Source: an archaeon
Lineage (GTDB): Archaea > Methanobacteriota > Methanobacteria > Methanobacteriales > Methanobacteriaceae
Assembly: GCA_024409165.1 (NCBI GenBank)
Contig: JAKSUE010000055.1
Span: 1 to 8,079 of the forward strand
Direction of reading: 5' to 3'
DNA: 8,079 nt
Under the pieces are notes generated by a model. It ran no database searches and was not told the DNA's origin. It worked only from the letters and a program-made list of their open reading frames with translations. Shown piece by piece: positions 1 to 5,146 of this stretch. A program made the translations under genes and the position numbers. Each line of letters opens with the position of its first letter. Position 1 is the first letter of the stretch.

Positions 1-215
1 TCTTATTTTGACTTTATTTTTTTATTTTTAACCTTCTTTTATATCTTTTTTTAATAATATTTTTGATTTTTTATTATTATTTAAATTAACTTTTAATTTA
101 TTGTTGATTTTTAGTATACTATAAAACTAATTGTTCTATTCATGTTTAGTTTAATATTTTTTTATTATTTTTAATTTTTTTTATTCTTATTAATCTATAT
201 TTAATTTTATAAATT

Positions 216-249
216 ATTAATCAATAATACAATTATTGAGTAATTTTTT
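216..249 (+). terminator. Dyad plus T tract (terminator-like, or operator)
   Basis: TCAATAAT (221-228) and ATTATTGA (232-239) are perfect inverted arms around a 3-nt spacer. After one mismatch the pairing continues for four more A/T pairs (216-219 with 241-244). T5 follows at 245-249. A weak stem with a T tract fits an archaeal terminator for a gene upstream of the window. Its position about 55 nt before the histone TATA-like box also allows an operator. I cannot choose between these from sequence alone. Confidence 0.35.
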
Positions 250-297
250 GGAAATAATATTAAATTTAAAGAAAAATTTCGGCATTTAACCAATATA

Positions 298-306
298 TTT
301 ATATAT
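298..306 (+). promoter_or_regulatory. TATA-like box of the histone gene
   Basis: TTTATATAT sits 47-55 nt before the start codon. With usual archaeal TATA-to-start spacing of about 25 nt, transcription would begin near 325-332, leaving a leader of roughly 20-28 nt that holds the SD GAGGTG (341-346). The surrounding DNA is so AT-rich that other TATA-like strings exist; position and the match to TTTATATA are the only support. Confidence 0.45.
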
Positions 307-352
307 AAAGATAAATACAAATAAAATTAATAATAAAATCGAGGTGTAAAAT

Positions 353-550
353 ATGGAATTACCAATTGCTCCACTCGGAAGAATTTTAAAAAATGCTGGT
401 GCAGAAAGAGTATCTGATGGTGCTAAAGAAGCTTTAGCTGAAGCTCTCGAAGATCATGGTAACGAAATTGCTCAAAAAGCTGTAAATTTCGCACGTCATG
501 CTGGTAGAAAAACTGTTAAAGCTGAAGATATTAAATTAGCTATTAAATAA
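353..550 (+). CDS. Archaeal histone, HMf family (65 aa)
   Basis: This is a small DNA-wrapping histone that forms dimers and longer stacked polymers and compacts the chromosome. The whole protein is one histone fold and aligns without gaps to HMfB of Methanothermus fervidus as I remember it, starting with the same MELPIAP. Visible features are R10 and R19 (DNA contacts), G16, the second-loop motif RHAGRKT (48-54), and F46, H49, D59 and L62 at positions that form the dimer-dimer four-helix bundle. The start is fixed by GAGGTG six bases upstream. The protein ends at K65, about four residues before HMfB, so it lacks the usual basic tail. Charges at stacking positions 30 and 61 are swapped relative to HMfB (see findings). 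It stands alone, with its own promoter and terminator. The family call is certain; which histone paralogue it is cannot be said. Confidence 0.97.
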   Translation: MELPIAPLGRILKNAGAERVSDGAKEALAEALEDHGNEIAQKAVNFARHAGRKTVKAEDIKLAIK

Positions 551-576
551 ATTTTCTTTCGATTGTTGAACAAGGT

Positions 577-616
577 AAAACTATTGGCCTTTATGGCCTT
601 TAGTTTTCATTTTTTT
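577..616 (+). terminator. Hairpin plus T7 terminator after the histone gene
   Basis: An outer stem of seven pairs, AAAACTA (577-583) with TAGTTTT (601-607), is separated by two T-T mismatches from an inner GGCC/GGCC stem (586-589 with 595-598) closed by a 5-nt loop. A run of seven T follows at 610-616. The GC core stands out in this AT-rich spacer. It lies 27 nt after the histone stop, so it most likely ends the monocistronic histone transcript. Confidence 0.7.
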
Positions 617-696
617 GTAATTCCAAGTTAATAATACCTGTTTTATTTTGTAAAATTAAAATTAAATTTTTAGCACTATCTAATATCTTACTCTAT

Positions 697-738
697 AAAT
701 TAAGTCTTTGAATGAAGACTTTATTTTCTTATTTTTTT
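697..738 (+). terminator. Second hairpin plus T7, possibly a tandem terminator
   Basis: AAGTCTT (702-708) pairs with AAGACTT (715-721) around a 6-nt loop. After one T-T mismatch four more pairs extend the stem (697-700 with 723-726). T7 follows at 732-738. It may be a back-up terminator for the histone transcript about 150 nt downstream of its stop, or the end of an unrecognised small RNA. No coding gene lies between the two hairpins. Confidence 0.45.
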
Positions 739-1237
739 AATTTCAGTATTTTTATAGTAAATTTGATATGTATTGCTGTACATTTGATAATGATTTCTTA
801 TTTTATAATATATAATTAATAAAAACATTTATATGTTATAATAACTAAACTATTATATGTCTAGTTCTCTAGAATTTATTTCATTTATACTAAATTTTAT
901 ATTATTAGCTAATTTTACTTAAACTAATAATATTCATTGAAAATATTAAGCTCTTATAGAGATACTATTTAGTGATGTGAATATAATATTTAGAGTTATA
1001 GATTAAAACTTTAAATCTGTGAAATGGATTTTATATTGAGATTGAGTTTTAATCAATGATTAATTAAAATATTTATTAGTCTTGAATTATACAATCTAAT
1101 TTAATTTTTATTTTTCGGATTTTTATTGATTGTAATTTTACATTAAATCTATTGATTAATTGATTTAATTGTAGTTTTATTGTTTAATTACTGTTTTAAT
1201 TATTATAATTGTTTATTTAAATTTAATAAAATCAAAA

Positions 1238-1245
1238 AAATATAG
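1238..1245 (+). promoter_or_regulatory. TATA-like box of the rpl7ae operon
   Basis: AAATATAG, preceded by an A-rich stretch that could be a BRE, lies where a TATA box would place the transcription start at about 1265-1270. That is the first base or so of the structured leader at 1266-1298. The coincidence of predicted start and structured element supports the call, although nearby A/T strings could also serve. Confidence 0.45.
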
Positions 1246-1265
1246 GTTTTATTGCAATTATAATA

Positions 1266-1298
1266 TTTGCCGATGGATGGCAAAAGCCAGATGAAAAA
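1266..1298 (+). promoter_or_regulatory. Putative kink-turn in the rpl7ae leader (L7Ae autoregulation)
   Basis: UGGC (1278-1281) pairs with GCCA (1286-1289) across an AAAA loop. GA lies directly before the stem (1276-1277) and directly after it (1290-1291), giving tandem sheared G-A pairs. A 3-nt bulge AUG (1273-1275) precedes the first GA. The second helix is weak: G1272-U1292 and C1271-G1293, then two mismatches, then three U-A pairs to 1298. This is the kink-turn layout, directly abutting the SD at 1299-1304 of the gene encoding the kink-turn-binding protein. Kink-turns in archaeal L7Ae leaders that bind L7Ae have been reported (RIP-seq work in Sulfolobus). A competing hairpin UUUGCC/GGCAAA (1266-1271 with 1279-1284) shares bases with the kink-turn, so the two folds exclude each other. 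Confidence 0.6.
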
Positions 1299-1304
1299 GG
1301 AGGT
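1299..1304 (+). promoter_or_regulatory. Shine-Dalgarno of rpl7ae, decides the start
   Basis: GGAGGT lies seven bases before ATG 1312 and is the strongest SD in this part of the window. It rules out the in-frame TTG at 1267 and ATG codons at 1273 and 1291 upstream, which would translate the structured leader. It directly follows the putative kink-turn, so L7Ae binding could block it. Confidence 0.85.
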
Positions 1305-1311
1305 AAATAAT

Positions 1312-1680
1312 ATGGCAAACATTTATGTAAAATTTGACACACCTGAAGAAATCGCTGATAAAGCAGAAGAAGCTTTAGCAGTAGCTCAAAAAACTGGTAA
1401 AGTAGCAAAAGGAACTAACGAAGTAACTAAATTTATCGAAAGAGGAAACGCAGCTTTAGTATTAATTGCAGAAGACGTAGATCCTGCTGAAATCGTTGCA
1501 CACATTCCTGTTCTCGCAGAAGAAAAAGAAATTCCTTACGCATACTTAGCTACTAAAGATAAAGTAGGCGCAGCTGCAGGTTTAAGTGTTGGTACCGCTT
1601 CCGCATGTATTGTTGATGCTGGAGATGCTGAAGAATTAGTCGCAGAAGTTGTTGAAAAAGTCGCAGAACTTAAAGAATAG
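1312..1680 (+). CDS. rpl7ae: 50S ribosomal protein L7Ae / kink-turn-binding protein
   Basis: L7Ae binds kink-turn RNA. In archaea it is a large-subunit protein and also the first protein to load onto box C/D and H/ACA guide RNPs and a subunit of RNase P. The 122-aa product has the family's usual length. The RNA-recognition stretch KVAKGTNEVTK (30-40) contains the GTNE motif whose Asn and Glu contact the tandem G-A pairs. The conserved core VLIAEDVDP is at 50-58 and the AAAGLSVGTASA loop at 87-98 corresponds to the second RNA-contact loop. The start at 1312 is chosen from the SD at 1299-1304 and the family N-terminus; a longer frame from TTG 1267 is rejected. It is the first gene of an operon with rps28e, rpl24e and ndk, and its leader carries a probable autoregulatory kink-turn. 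Confidence 0.97.
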   Translation: MANIYVKFDTPEEIADKAEEALAVAQKTGKVAKGTNEVTKFIERGNAALVLIAEDVDPAEIVAHIPVLAEEKEIPYAYLATKDKVGAAAGLSVGTASACIVDAGDAEELVAEVVEKVAELKE

Positions 1681-1702
1681 ATATTTTTCAGCTCTGTTTA
1701 AA

Positions 1703-1717
1703 GAAGATTATATCTTC
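1703..1717 (+). repeat. Small hairpin between rpl7ae and rps28e
   Basis: GAAGAT (1703-1708) and ATCTTC (1712-1717) are perfect inverted arms around TAT. It lies in the 60-nt spacer, 14 nt before the rps28e SD. It has no strong T tract after it, so it looks more like a processing or mRNA-stability element than a terminator. No function is shown. Confidence 0.4.
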
Positions 1718-1740
1718 AATTATACTTAACAGGTGATAAT

Positions 1741-1947
1741 ATGGAAGAAGGAAGTCCAGCTGAAGTTATAGAAGTTCTTAACAGAACTGGTATGACTGGA
1801 GAAATCATGCAAGTAAAATGCAGAATTCTCGATGGAAGAGATAAAGGAAGAATTTTAACAAGAAATATCATGGGTCCTGTAAGAAAAGGCGATATTTTAA
1901 TGTTACTCGACACAATTAGAGAAGCTAAGGAGATTAGAACTCCTTAA
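1741..1947 (+). CDS. rps28e: 30S ribosomal protein S28e
   Basis: This is a small-subunit protein found only in archaea and eukaryotes, an OB-fold beta-barrel on the 30S platform near the mRNA exit region. The 68-aa product matches the family length. The C-terminal signature RNIMGPVRKGDIL (41-53) followed by LLDTIREAKEI is diagnostic; the usual family form is TEREA, so Ile replaces Glu here. The N-terminal half (AEVIEVLNRTGMTGEIMQVK) carries the conserved RTG turn. AGGTGAT at 1731-1737, an extended match to the 16S rRNA 3' end, precedes ATG 1741. The stop codon falls in the closing part of a 7-bp hairpin (1926-1946). It is the second gene of the rpl7ae operon. Confidence 0.96.
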   Translation: MEEGSPAEVIEVLNRTGMTGEIMQVKCRILDGRDKGRILTRNIMGPVRKGDILMLLDTIREAKEIRTP

Positions 1948-1998
1948 GAACCTTTAAGGTTTTTTAAGGTTTTTAACATAATTCTTAGTTATTAAGAA
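1926..1998 (+). repeat. Run of three small hairpins at the rps28e-rpl24e junction
   Basis: Three perfect inverted repeats follow one another. TAAGGAG (1926-1932) pairs with CTCCTTA (1940-1946) and includes two bases of the rps28e stop codon. AACCTT (1949-1954) pairs with AAGGTT (1956-1961) and is followed by T-rich sequence. TTCTTA (1982-1987) pairs with TAAGAA (1993-1998) and touches the rpl24e SD, AGGTG at 1998-2002. The middle element with its T tracts could cause partial termination; the last could affect rpl24e translation. Confidence 0.45.
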
Positions 1999-2009
1999 GG
2001 TGTAATAAC

Positions 2010-2171
2010 ATGAGAACTTGTTCATTCTGTGGTAAAGAAATAGAAGAAGGTACTGGAAAAATGTATGTTAAAAAAGACGGTTCTATCTATTTCTTTTGTA
2101 GTAGTAAATGTGAAAAAAATATGATTAAACTTGGTAGAGTACCAAGAAAAGTAAAATGGGTTAAAGAATGA
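2010..2171 (+). CDS. rpl24e: 50S ribosomal protein L24e
   Basis: This is a zinc-ribbon protein of the large subunit, shared by archaea and eukaryotes. The 53-aa product starts MRTCSFCGKEIEEGTGKMYV. It has two CxxC/CxxxC zinc-ligand pairs: C4 and C7 (CSFC), and C30 and C34 (FCSSKC). The basic C-terminus RVPRKVKWVKE is typical of the short archaeal form, which lacks the eukaryotic extension. AGGTG at 1998-2002 precedes ATG 2010 by seven bases. Its TGA overlaps the ATG of ndk in ATGA (2168-2171), implying coupled translation. All four ligands are intact. Confidence 0.95.
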   Translation: MRTCSFCGKEIEEGTGKMYVKKDGSIYFFCSSKCEKNMIKLGRVPRKVKWVKE

Positions 2172-2620
2172 TTGAAAAAAGCTTTGTTATGATGAAACCT
2201 GATGCAGTATCTAGACGTTTAATGGGACCTATTTTAAGCCGTTTTGAAGAAAAAGGTCTTAAAATTGTCGCTTTAAAATTAAGAACTGTTGATGAAGAAT
2301 TAGCTAAAGACCATTATGGTGAACATTCTGATAAACCATTCTTTGATGGATTAATTAAGTACATTACTTCTTATCCTGTATTAACTATGGTTATTGAAGG
2401 TGACGAAGCAATTTCTGTTATCAGAAAAATGGTCGGTTCAACTAATCCTAAAGAAGCAGCTGTTGGAACTATTAGAGGAGATTACGGTTTAGATACTGGA
2501 AGAAACATTATCCACGCATCTGATGCACCAGGTTCCGCTAAAAGGGAAATAGCTCTCTTCTTTGATGAAGACGAAATTTGTGATTATTCTATGTTTGATG
2601 AACCTTGGGTTTATGAATAA
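2168..2620 (+). CDS. ndk: Nucleoside diphosphate kinase
   Basis: NDK transfers the gamma phosphate from ATP to other nucleoside diphosphates through a phosphohistidine, replenishing GTP, CTP and UTP in the cytoplasm. The 150-aa product has the normal length. The N-terminus EKSFVMMKPDAVSRRLMG holds the nucleotide-binding KPDAV. The active-site motif NIIHASDAP (113-121) puts the catalytic histidine at H116; the usual HASDS has Ala at 120 here instead of Ser. The C-terminal WVYE is family-like. The start is ATG 2168, which overlaps the rpl24e stop; there is no good separate SD, so translation probably depends on coupling. Placement among translation GTPases suits a GTP-supplying enzyme, although that is inference from context. 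Confidence 0.97.
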   Translation: MIEKSFVMMKPDAVSRRLMGPILSRFEEKGLKIVALKLRTVDEELAKDHYGEHSDKPFFDGLIKYITSYPVLTMVIEGDEAISVIRKMVGSTNPKEAAVGTIRGDYGLDTGRNIIHASDAPGSAKREIALFFDEDEICDYSMFDEPWVYE

Positions 2621-2648
2621 ATCTAATGTTTGTTAATTCTAAATTATA

Positions 2649-2666
2649 TTTAAATTTAAATTTAAA
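2649..2666 (+). promoter_or_regulatory. Three TTTAAA units, possible TATA box for aIF5B
   Basis: TTTAAA is repeated three times without interruption in the 92-nt spacer after ndk, 47-64 nt before the aIF5B start. The position suits a TATA element for an internal promoter, but in such AT-rich DNA this is weak evidence. Read-through from ndk is equally possible, since no clear terminator hairpin is seen in the spacer. Confidence 0.3.
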
Positions 2667-2712
2667 TTATTATTGTATTAATTTATGTAAACATTTTGTT
2701 TAAGGAGTAAAA

Positions 2713-4500
2713 ATGAAAATTAGATCCCCAATTGTATCTGTTTTAGGTCATGTAGACCATGGTAAAACCACATTGTTAGATTATATTCGTGGAAGTACTG
2801 TAGCTGATAGAGAAGCTGGAGGTATTACTCAGCATATCGGAGCTACTGAAATTCCTATGGATACTATCGAAGATATTTGTGGTAATTTTATAGCTAAATT
2901 GTCTATTAAAGACACAATTCCAGGTTTGTTTTTTATTGATACTCCAGGACATGCAGCATTCACTTCTTTAAGAAAACGTGGTGGAGCATTAGCTGATTTA
3001 GCTATTTTAATTGTTGATATTAATGATGGTTTTAAACCTCAAACTTATGAAGCAATTAATATTTTAAAAATGTATAAAACTCCATTTATCGTTGCAGCAA
3101 ATAAAGTTGATAGAATTTATGGCTGGGAAGTTCATGAAGGTGAATCTTTTACTCAAAGTTTCCCTAAACAACATCAAAGTGTTCAAGATGCTGTTGATAT
3201 GAAAATTTATGAACTCCTTGGTGTTCTTTATGAAGAAGGATTCCAAGCTGAAAGATTTGATAGAGTTACTGATTTTGCTTCTCAAATAGCTATTGTTCCT
3301 ATTTGTGCAAAATCTGGTCAAGGTGTTATTGAGTTAATTACTATGTTACTTGGTTTAGCTCAACAATATTTAACTCAACAACTTGAAATCCATGAAGATG
3401 CTCCTGCTAAAGGAACTGTCTTAGAAGTTAAAGAAGAAACTGGTCTTGGAATGACTGTTGATACTATTATTTATGATGGTGTTTTAAGATCAAATGATGA
3501 AATTGCTTTAATGGATTCTGATAATGTTGTTAAAACTAAAATCCGTTCTATCTTAAGACCTTTACCTCTTGAAGAAATGAGAGATTCTAAGAAGAAGTTT
3601 AAAAAGGTTGATGAAGTTGTTGCAGCTGCAGGTATTAAAATTGCAGCACCTAATCTTGATGATATTGTTTCAGGCTCTCCACTTAGAGTATTAAGTGAAG
3701 AAGAAGATGTTGAAGCAGAATTATTAAAAGAATTAGAAGATATGGCTGTAGATGTTGATGATGAAGGTTTACTTGTTAAAGCTGATACTATTGGTTCACT
3801 TGAAGCTGTAGTTCACTTACTTAAAGAAATTGATATTCCAGTAAGATCTGCTGAAATTGGAGATGTTACTAAAAGAGATGTTATTAATGCATCTATTGCT
3901 TGTGAAGAAAATGAGGAATATGGTGTTATCATAGCATTTAATGTTAAAGTACATCCAAAAGCACAAGAAGACTTAGATAATTCTAATGTTAAATTATTTG
4001 CTGGAGATGTAATTTATCAAATTACAGAAGATTATGAAGCTTGGATTAAAGAAAAACAAGAAGCACGTAAAAAACAATGGCTTGATGCTATTATTAAACC
4101 TGCTAAATTCATGGTCTTACCAAAATTAATCTTTAGGCAAAGTAAACCAGCTATCTGTGGAATTGAAGTTGAAGCTGGAACTGTTAAACAAGGTTATCCT
4201 TTAATGAATAAAAATGGTGATTATGTAGGAACTATTGCAAGTATGGAAGATAAAGGTGAAACATTACCTGAAATCTCCAGAGGTCAAAGAGTTGCTATGG
4301 CTATTAATGATGCTGTTGCAGGTAAAGACTTTGAAGAAGGAGACACTTTATACATAGATATTCCAGAAAAACACTATAAAATCTTAGAAAGAGAATTCAA
4401 AGACAAATTAGATGAATACGAATTCAATACCCTTGGTGAAATCTGCGATATTAAACGTAAACAAGAACCAGAATGGGGTAAATTTGGTCTTTTCGAATAA
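2713..4500 (+). CDS. infB: Translation initiation factor aIF5B (IF-2 homologue)
   Basis: aIF5B is a ribosome-dependent GTPase that promotes subunit joining and stabilises initiator tRNA late in initiation. The 595-aa length matches the archaeal form, which lacks the long N-terminal extension of eIF5B; the Methanothermobacter protein is about the same size. GTPase motifs are intact: G1 GHVDHGKT (12-19), switch I GGITQHIGAT (36-45), G3 DTPGH (76-80), G4 NKVD (130-133), and G5-like CAKSG near 199-203. A beta-barrel domain II follows (EDAPAKGTVLEVKEE), then domain III and the C-terminal initiator-tRNA-binding barrel. No intein is present. AAGGAG at 2702-2707 supports ATG 2713. The last codons plus stop (GLFE, TAA) are repeated in the DNA downstream. 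Confidence 0.97.
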   Translation: MKIRSPIVSVLGHVDHGKTTLLDYIRGSTVADREAGGITQHIGATEIPMDTIEDICGNFIAKLSIKDTIPGLFFIDTPGHAAFTSLRKRGGALADLAILIVDINDGFKPQTYEAINILKMYKTPFIVAANKVDRIYGWEVHEGESFTQSFPKQHQSVQDAVDMKIYELLGVLYEEGFQAERFDRVTDFASQIAIVPICAKSGQGVIELITMLLGLAQQYLTQQLEIHEDAPAKGTVLEVKEETGLGMTVDTIIYDGVLRSNDEIALMDSDNVVKTKIRSILRPLPLEEMRDSKKKFKKVDEVVAAAGIKIAAPNLDDIVSGSPLRVLSEEEDVEAELLKELEDMAVDVDDEGLLVKADTIGSLEAVVHLLKEIDIPVRSAEIGDVTKRDVINASIACEENEEYGVIIAFNVKVHPKAQEDLDNSNVKLFAGDVIYQITEDYEAWIKEKQEARKKQWLDAIIKPAKFMVLPKLIFRQSKPAICGIEVEAGTVKQGYPLMNKNGDYVGTIASMEDKGETLPEISRGQRVAMAINDAVAGKDFEEGDTLYIDIPEKHYKILEREFKDKLDEYEFNTLGEICDIKRKQEPEWGKFGLFE

Positions 4501-4591
4501 TTTGCTTTCAAATATTCTACTTTCGAATAATTAATATAATATTCTATTATGGTCTTTTCGAATAATTTAAATTAATATAATGTTTTATTAT
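4486..4591 (+). repeat. Repeated aIF5B gene tail upstream of rps6e
   Basis: The 18-mer GGTCTTTTCGAATAATTT, which is the last four codons and stop of aIF5B plus three bases (4486-4503), recurs exactly at 4551-4568. A shorter copy CTTTCGAATAATT lies between them (4520-4532). The two downstream copies also share a second block: 4531-4550 and 4572-4591 agree at 18 of 20 positions, both starting TTAATATAAT. This looks like a local duplication of the gene end with its flank. The TTAATATAAT block could act as a TATA element for rps6e, so a promoter may have been duplicated too. Confidence 0.8.
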
Positions 4592-4619
4592 AGAATTAAT
4601 CTAGAGAATTAAAAGGATG

Positions 4620-4648
4620 AATTCCTAAAATTACTCAAAGGAGGAATT
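4620..4648 (+). promoter_or_regulatory. Possible SD-sequestering stem in the rps6e leader
   Basis: AATTCCT (4620-4626) is a perfect complement of AGGAATT (4642-4648), whose first three bases belong to the SD GGAGG (4640-4644). Pairing would hide half of the SD in a 7-bp stem with a 15-nt loop. A competing 4-bp stem AGGA/TCCT (4614-4617 with 4623-4626) would free it. It is short and A/T-rich, so stability is doubtful. Confidence 0.35.
4637..4645 (+). promoter_or_regulatory. Strong Shine-Dalgarno of rps6e, decides a TTG start
   Basis: AAAGGAGGA is nearly a full match to the 16S rRNA 3' end. It lies seven bases (from GGAGG) before TTG 4652. There is no ATG in frame at the family N-terminus, so the SD settles the TTG as the start codon. 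Confidence 0.85.
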
Positions 4649-4651
4649 TTT

Positions 4652-5044
4652 TTGGCATTTAAAGTTGTTGTTTCTCAAAAAGAGACTACTTATCAAGTTG
4701 ATTATGAATCAAATGATAAACAATTAATCGGTTTAAAAATCGGTGATGAATTCGATGGTCAAATCGTCGGTTTAGACGGTTACACCTTAAAAATCACTGG
4801 TGGTAGTGACAAAAACGGTTTCACTATGAAAAAAGACGTTGATGGTCCTAGAAGAATCAAAAGTCTTTTAACTGGTGGTGTAGGTTACCATCCTAAAGTA
4901 AAAGGTGTTAAAAGAAGAAAAACCGTCAGAGGTAACACTATCTCTGAAGATATTGTTCAAATTAACACTGTTGTTACCAAAGAAGGTAGCAAATCCATAT
5001 CTGAAATCTTAAATCCTGCTGAAGAGGAAGAAGCAGAAGAATAA
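4652..5044 (+). CDS. rps6e: 30S ribosomal protein S6e
   Basis: S6e is a small-subunit protein shared by archaea and eukaryotes. The 130-aa product has the short archaeal length without the phosphorylated tail of eukaryotic S6. The N-terminus MAFKVVVSQKETTYQVDYE is the beginning of the beta-barrel; the DGYTLKITGGSDKNGFTMKKDV segment and the basic signature GVKRRKTVRGNTIS (around 84-97) are diagnostic. The C-terminus ends in an acidic run (AEEEEAEE). TTG is the start codon, supported by a strong SD at the right distance. It stands apart from both neighbours with AT-rich spacers, and probably has its own promoter in the repeated sequence upstream and hairpin terminators downstream. Confidence 0.96.
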   Translation: MAFKVVVSQKETTYQVDYESNDKQLIGLKIGDEFDGQIVGLDGYTLKITGGSDKNGFTMKKDVDGPRRIKSLLTGGVGYHPKVKGVKRRKTVRGNTISEDIVQINTVVTKEGSKSISEILNPAEEEEAEE

Positions 5045-5070
5045 TCAGATAGTTTATTAAATTGATAAAA

Positions 5071-5146
5071 GTTTAGGTTTAGTTATTTATTTAATAACTT
5101 AACTTATTGTTTAAGTTTAGTTATTTTATTATAACTTTACTTAATT
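5071..5146 (+). terminator. Tandem 38-nt hairpin repeats, probable rps6e terminators
   Basis: Two adjacent 38-nt units (5071-5108 and 5109-5146) agree at 28 of 38 positions without gaps, and both begin GTTTA. Unit one folds AGTTATT (5081-5087) with AATAACT (5093-5099). Unit two folds TTAAGT plus AGTTAT with ATAACT plus ACTTAA (5111-5144), twelve pairs with a symmetric two-by-two T-T internal loop. Both are followed by T-rich sequence and begin soon after the rps6e stop. Tandem terminators are the simplest reading. Confidence 0.5.

Larger units (their letters stand above)
1..352. other. AT-rich gene-free leader upstream of the histone gene
   Basis: This stretch is almost entirely A and T and I see no credible coding region on either strand. 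It holds one clear dyad (216-244) followed by a short T tract, and near its 3' end a TATA-like box (298-306) and a good Shine-Dalgarno (SD) site GAGGTG at 341-346 that serve the histone gene. The gene upstream lies outside the window, so whether the dyad ends an incoming transcript or acts at the histone promoter cannot be decided here. Confidence 0.7.
551..1265. other. Long AT-rich gene-free spacer between histone and rpl7ae
   Basis: I see no protein gene, tRNA or rRNA here. It contains the histone terminator (577-616), a second hairpin with a T tract (697-738), a run of small inverted repeats (about 928-1054), two exact copies of the motif TATTGATT (1124-1131 and 1150-1157), and a TATA-like sequence near 1238-1245 that probably drives rpl7ae. 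A 35-codon open frame at 712-819 was considered and rejected. For a methanogen housekeeping block this spacer is long, so an undetected small RNA is possible but unproven. Confidence 0.65.

Noticed and set aside
712..819. 35-codon open frame MKTLFSYFFNFSIFIVNLIC..., hydrophobic and possibly membrane-spanning
   Set aside because: It has no SD, begins inside a hairpin loop region, and T-rich random DNA always translates into Phe/Ile/Leu. The hydrophobicity is explained by composition.
860..873. Palindrome TCTAG-TTCT-CTAGA
   Set aside because: Five-base arms with a 4-nt spacer are short enough to occur by chance, and nothing nearby gives it context.
972..978. Box C of a C/D guide RNA (GTGATGT)
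   Set aside because: It deviates from the consensus at the last base, and no box D (CTGA) or C'/D' pair is found at a suitable distance.
1267..1311. N-terminal extension of L7Ae starting at TTG 1267
   Set aside because: The strong SD at 1299-1304 and the family N-terminus place the start at 1312. The extension would translate the structured leader.
4486..4591. CRISPR array interpretation of the repeats after aIF5B
   Set aside because: The repeats are short, unequal in length, not evenly spaced, and one copy is coding sequence. No cas gene is nearby.
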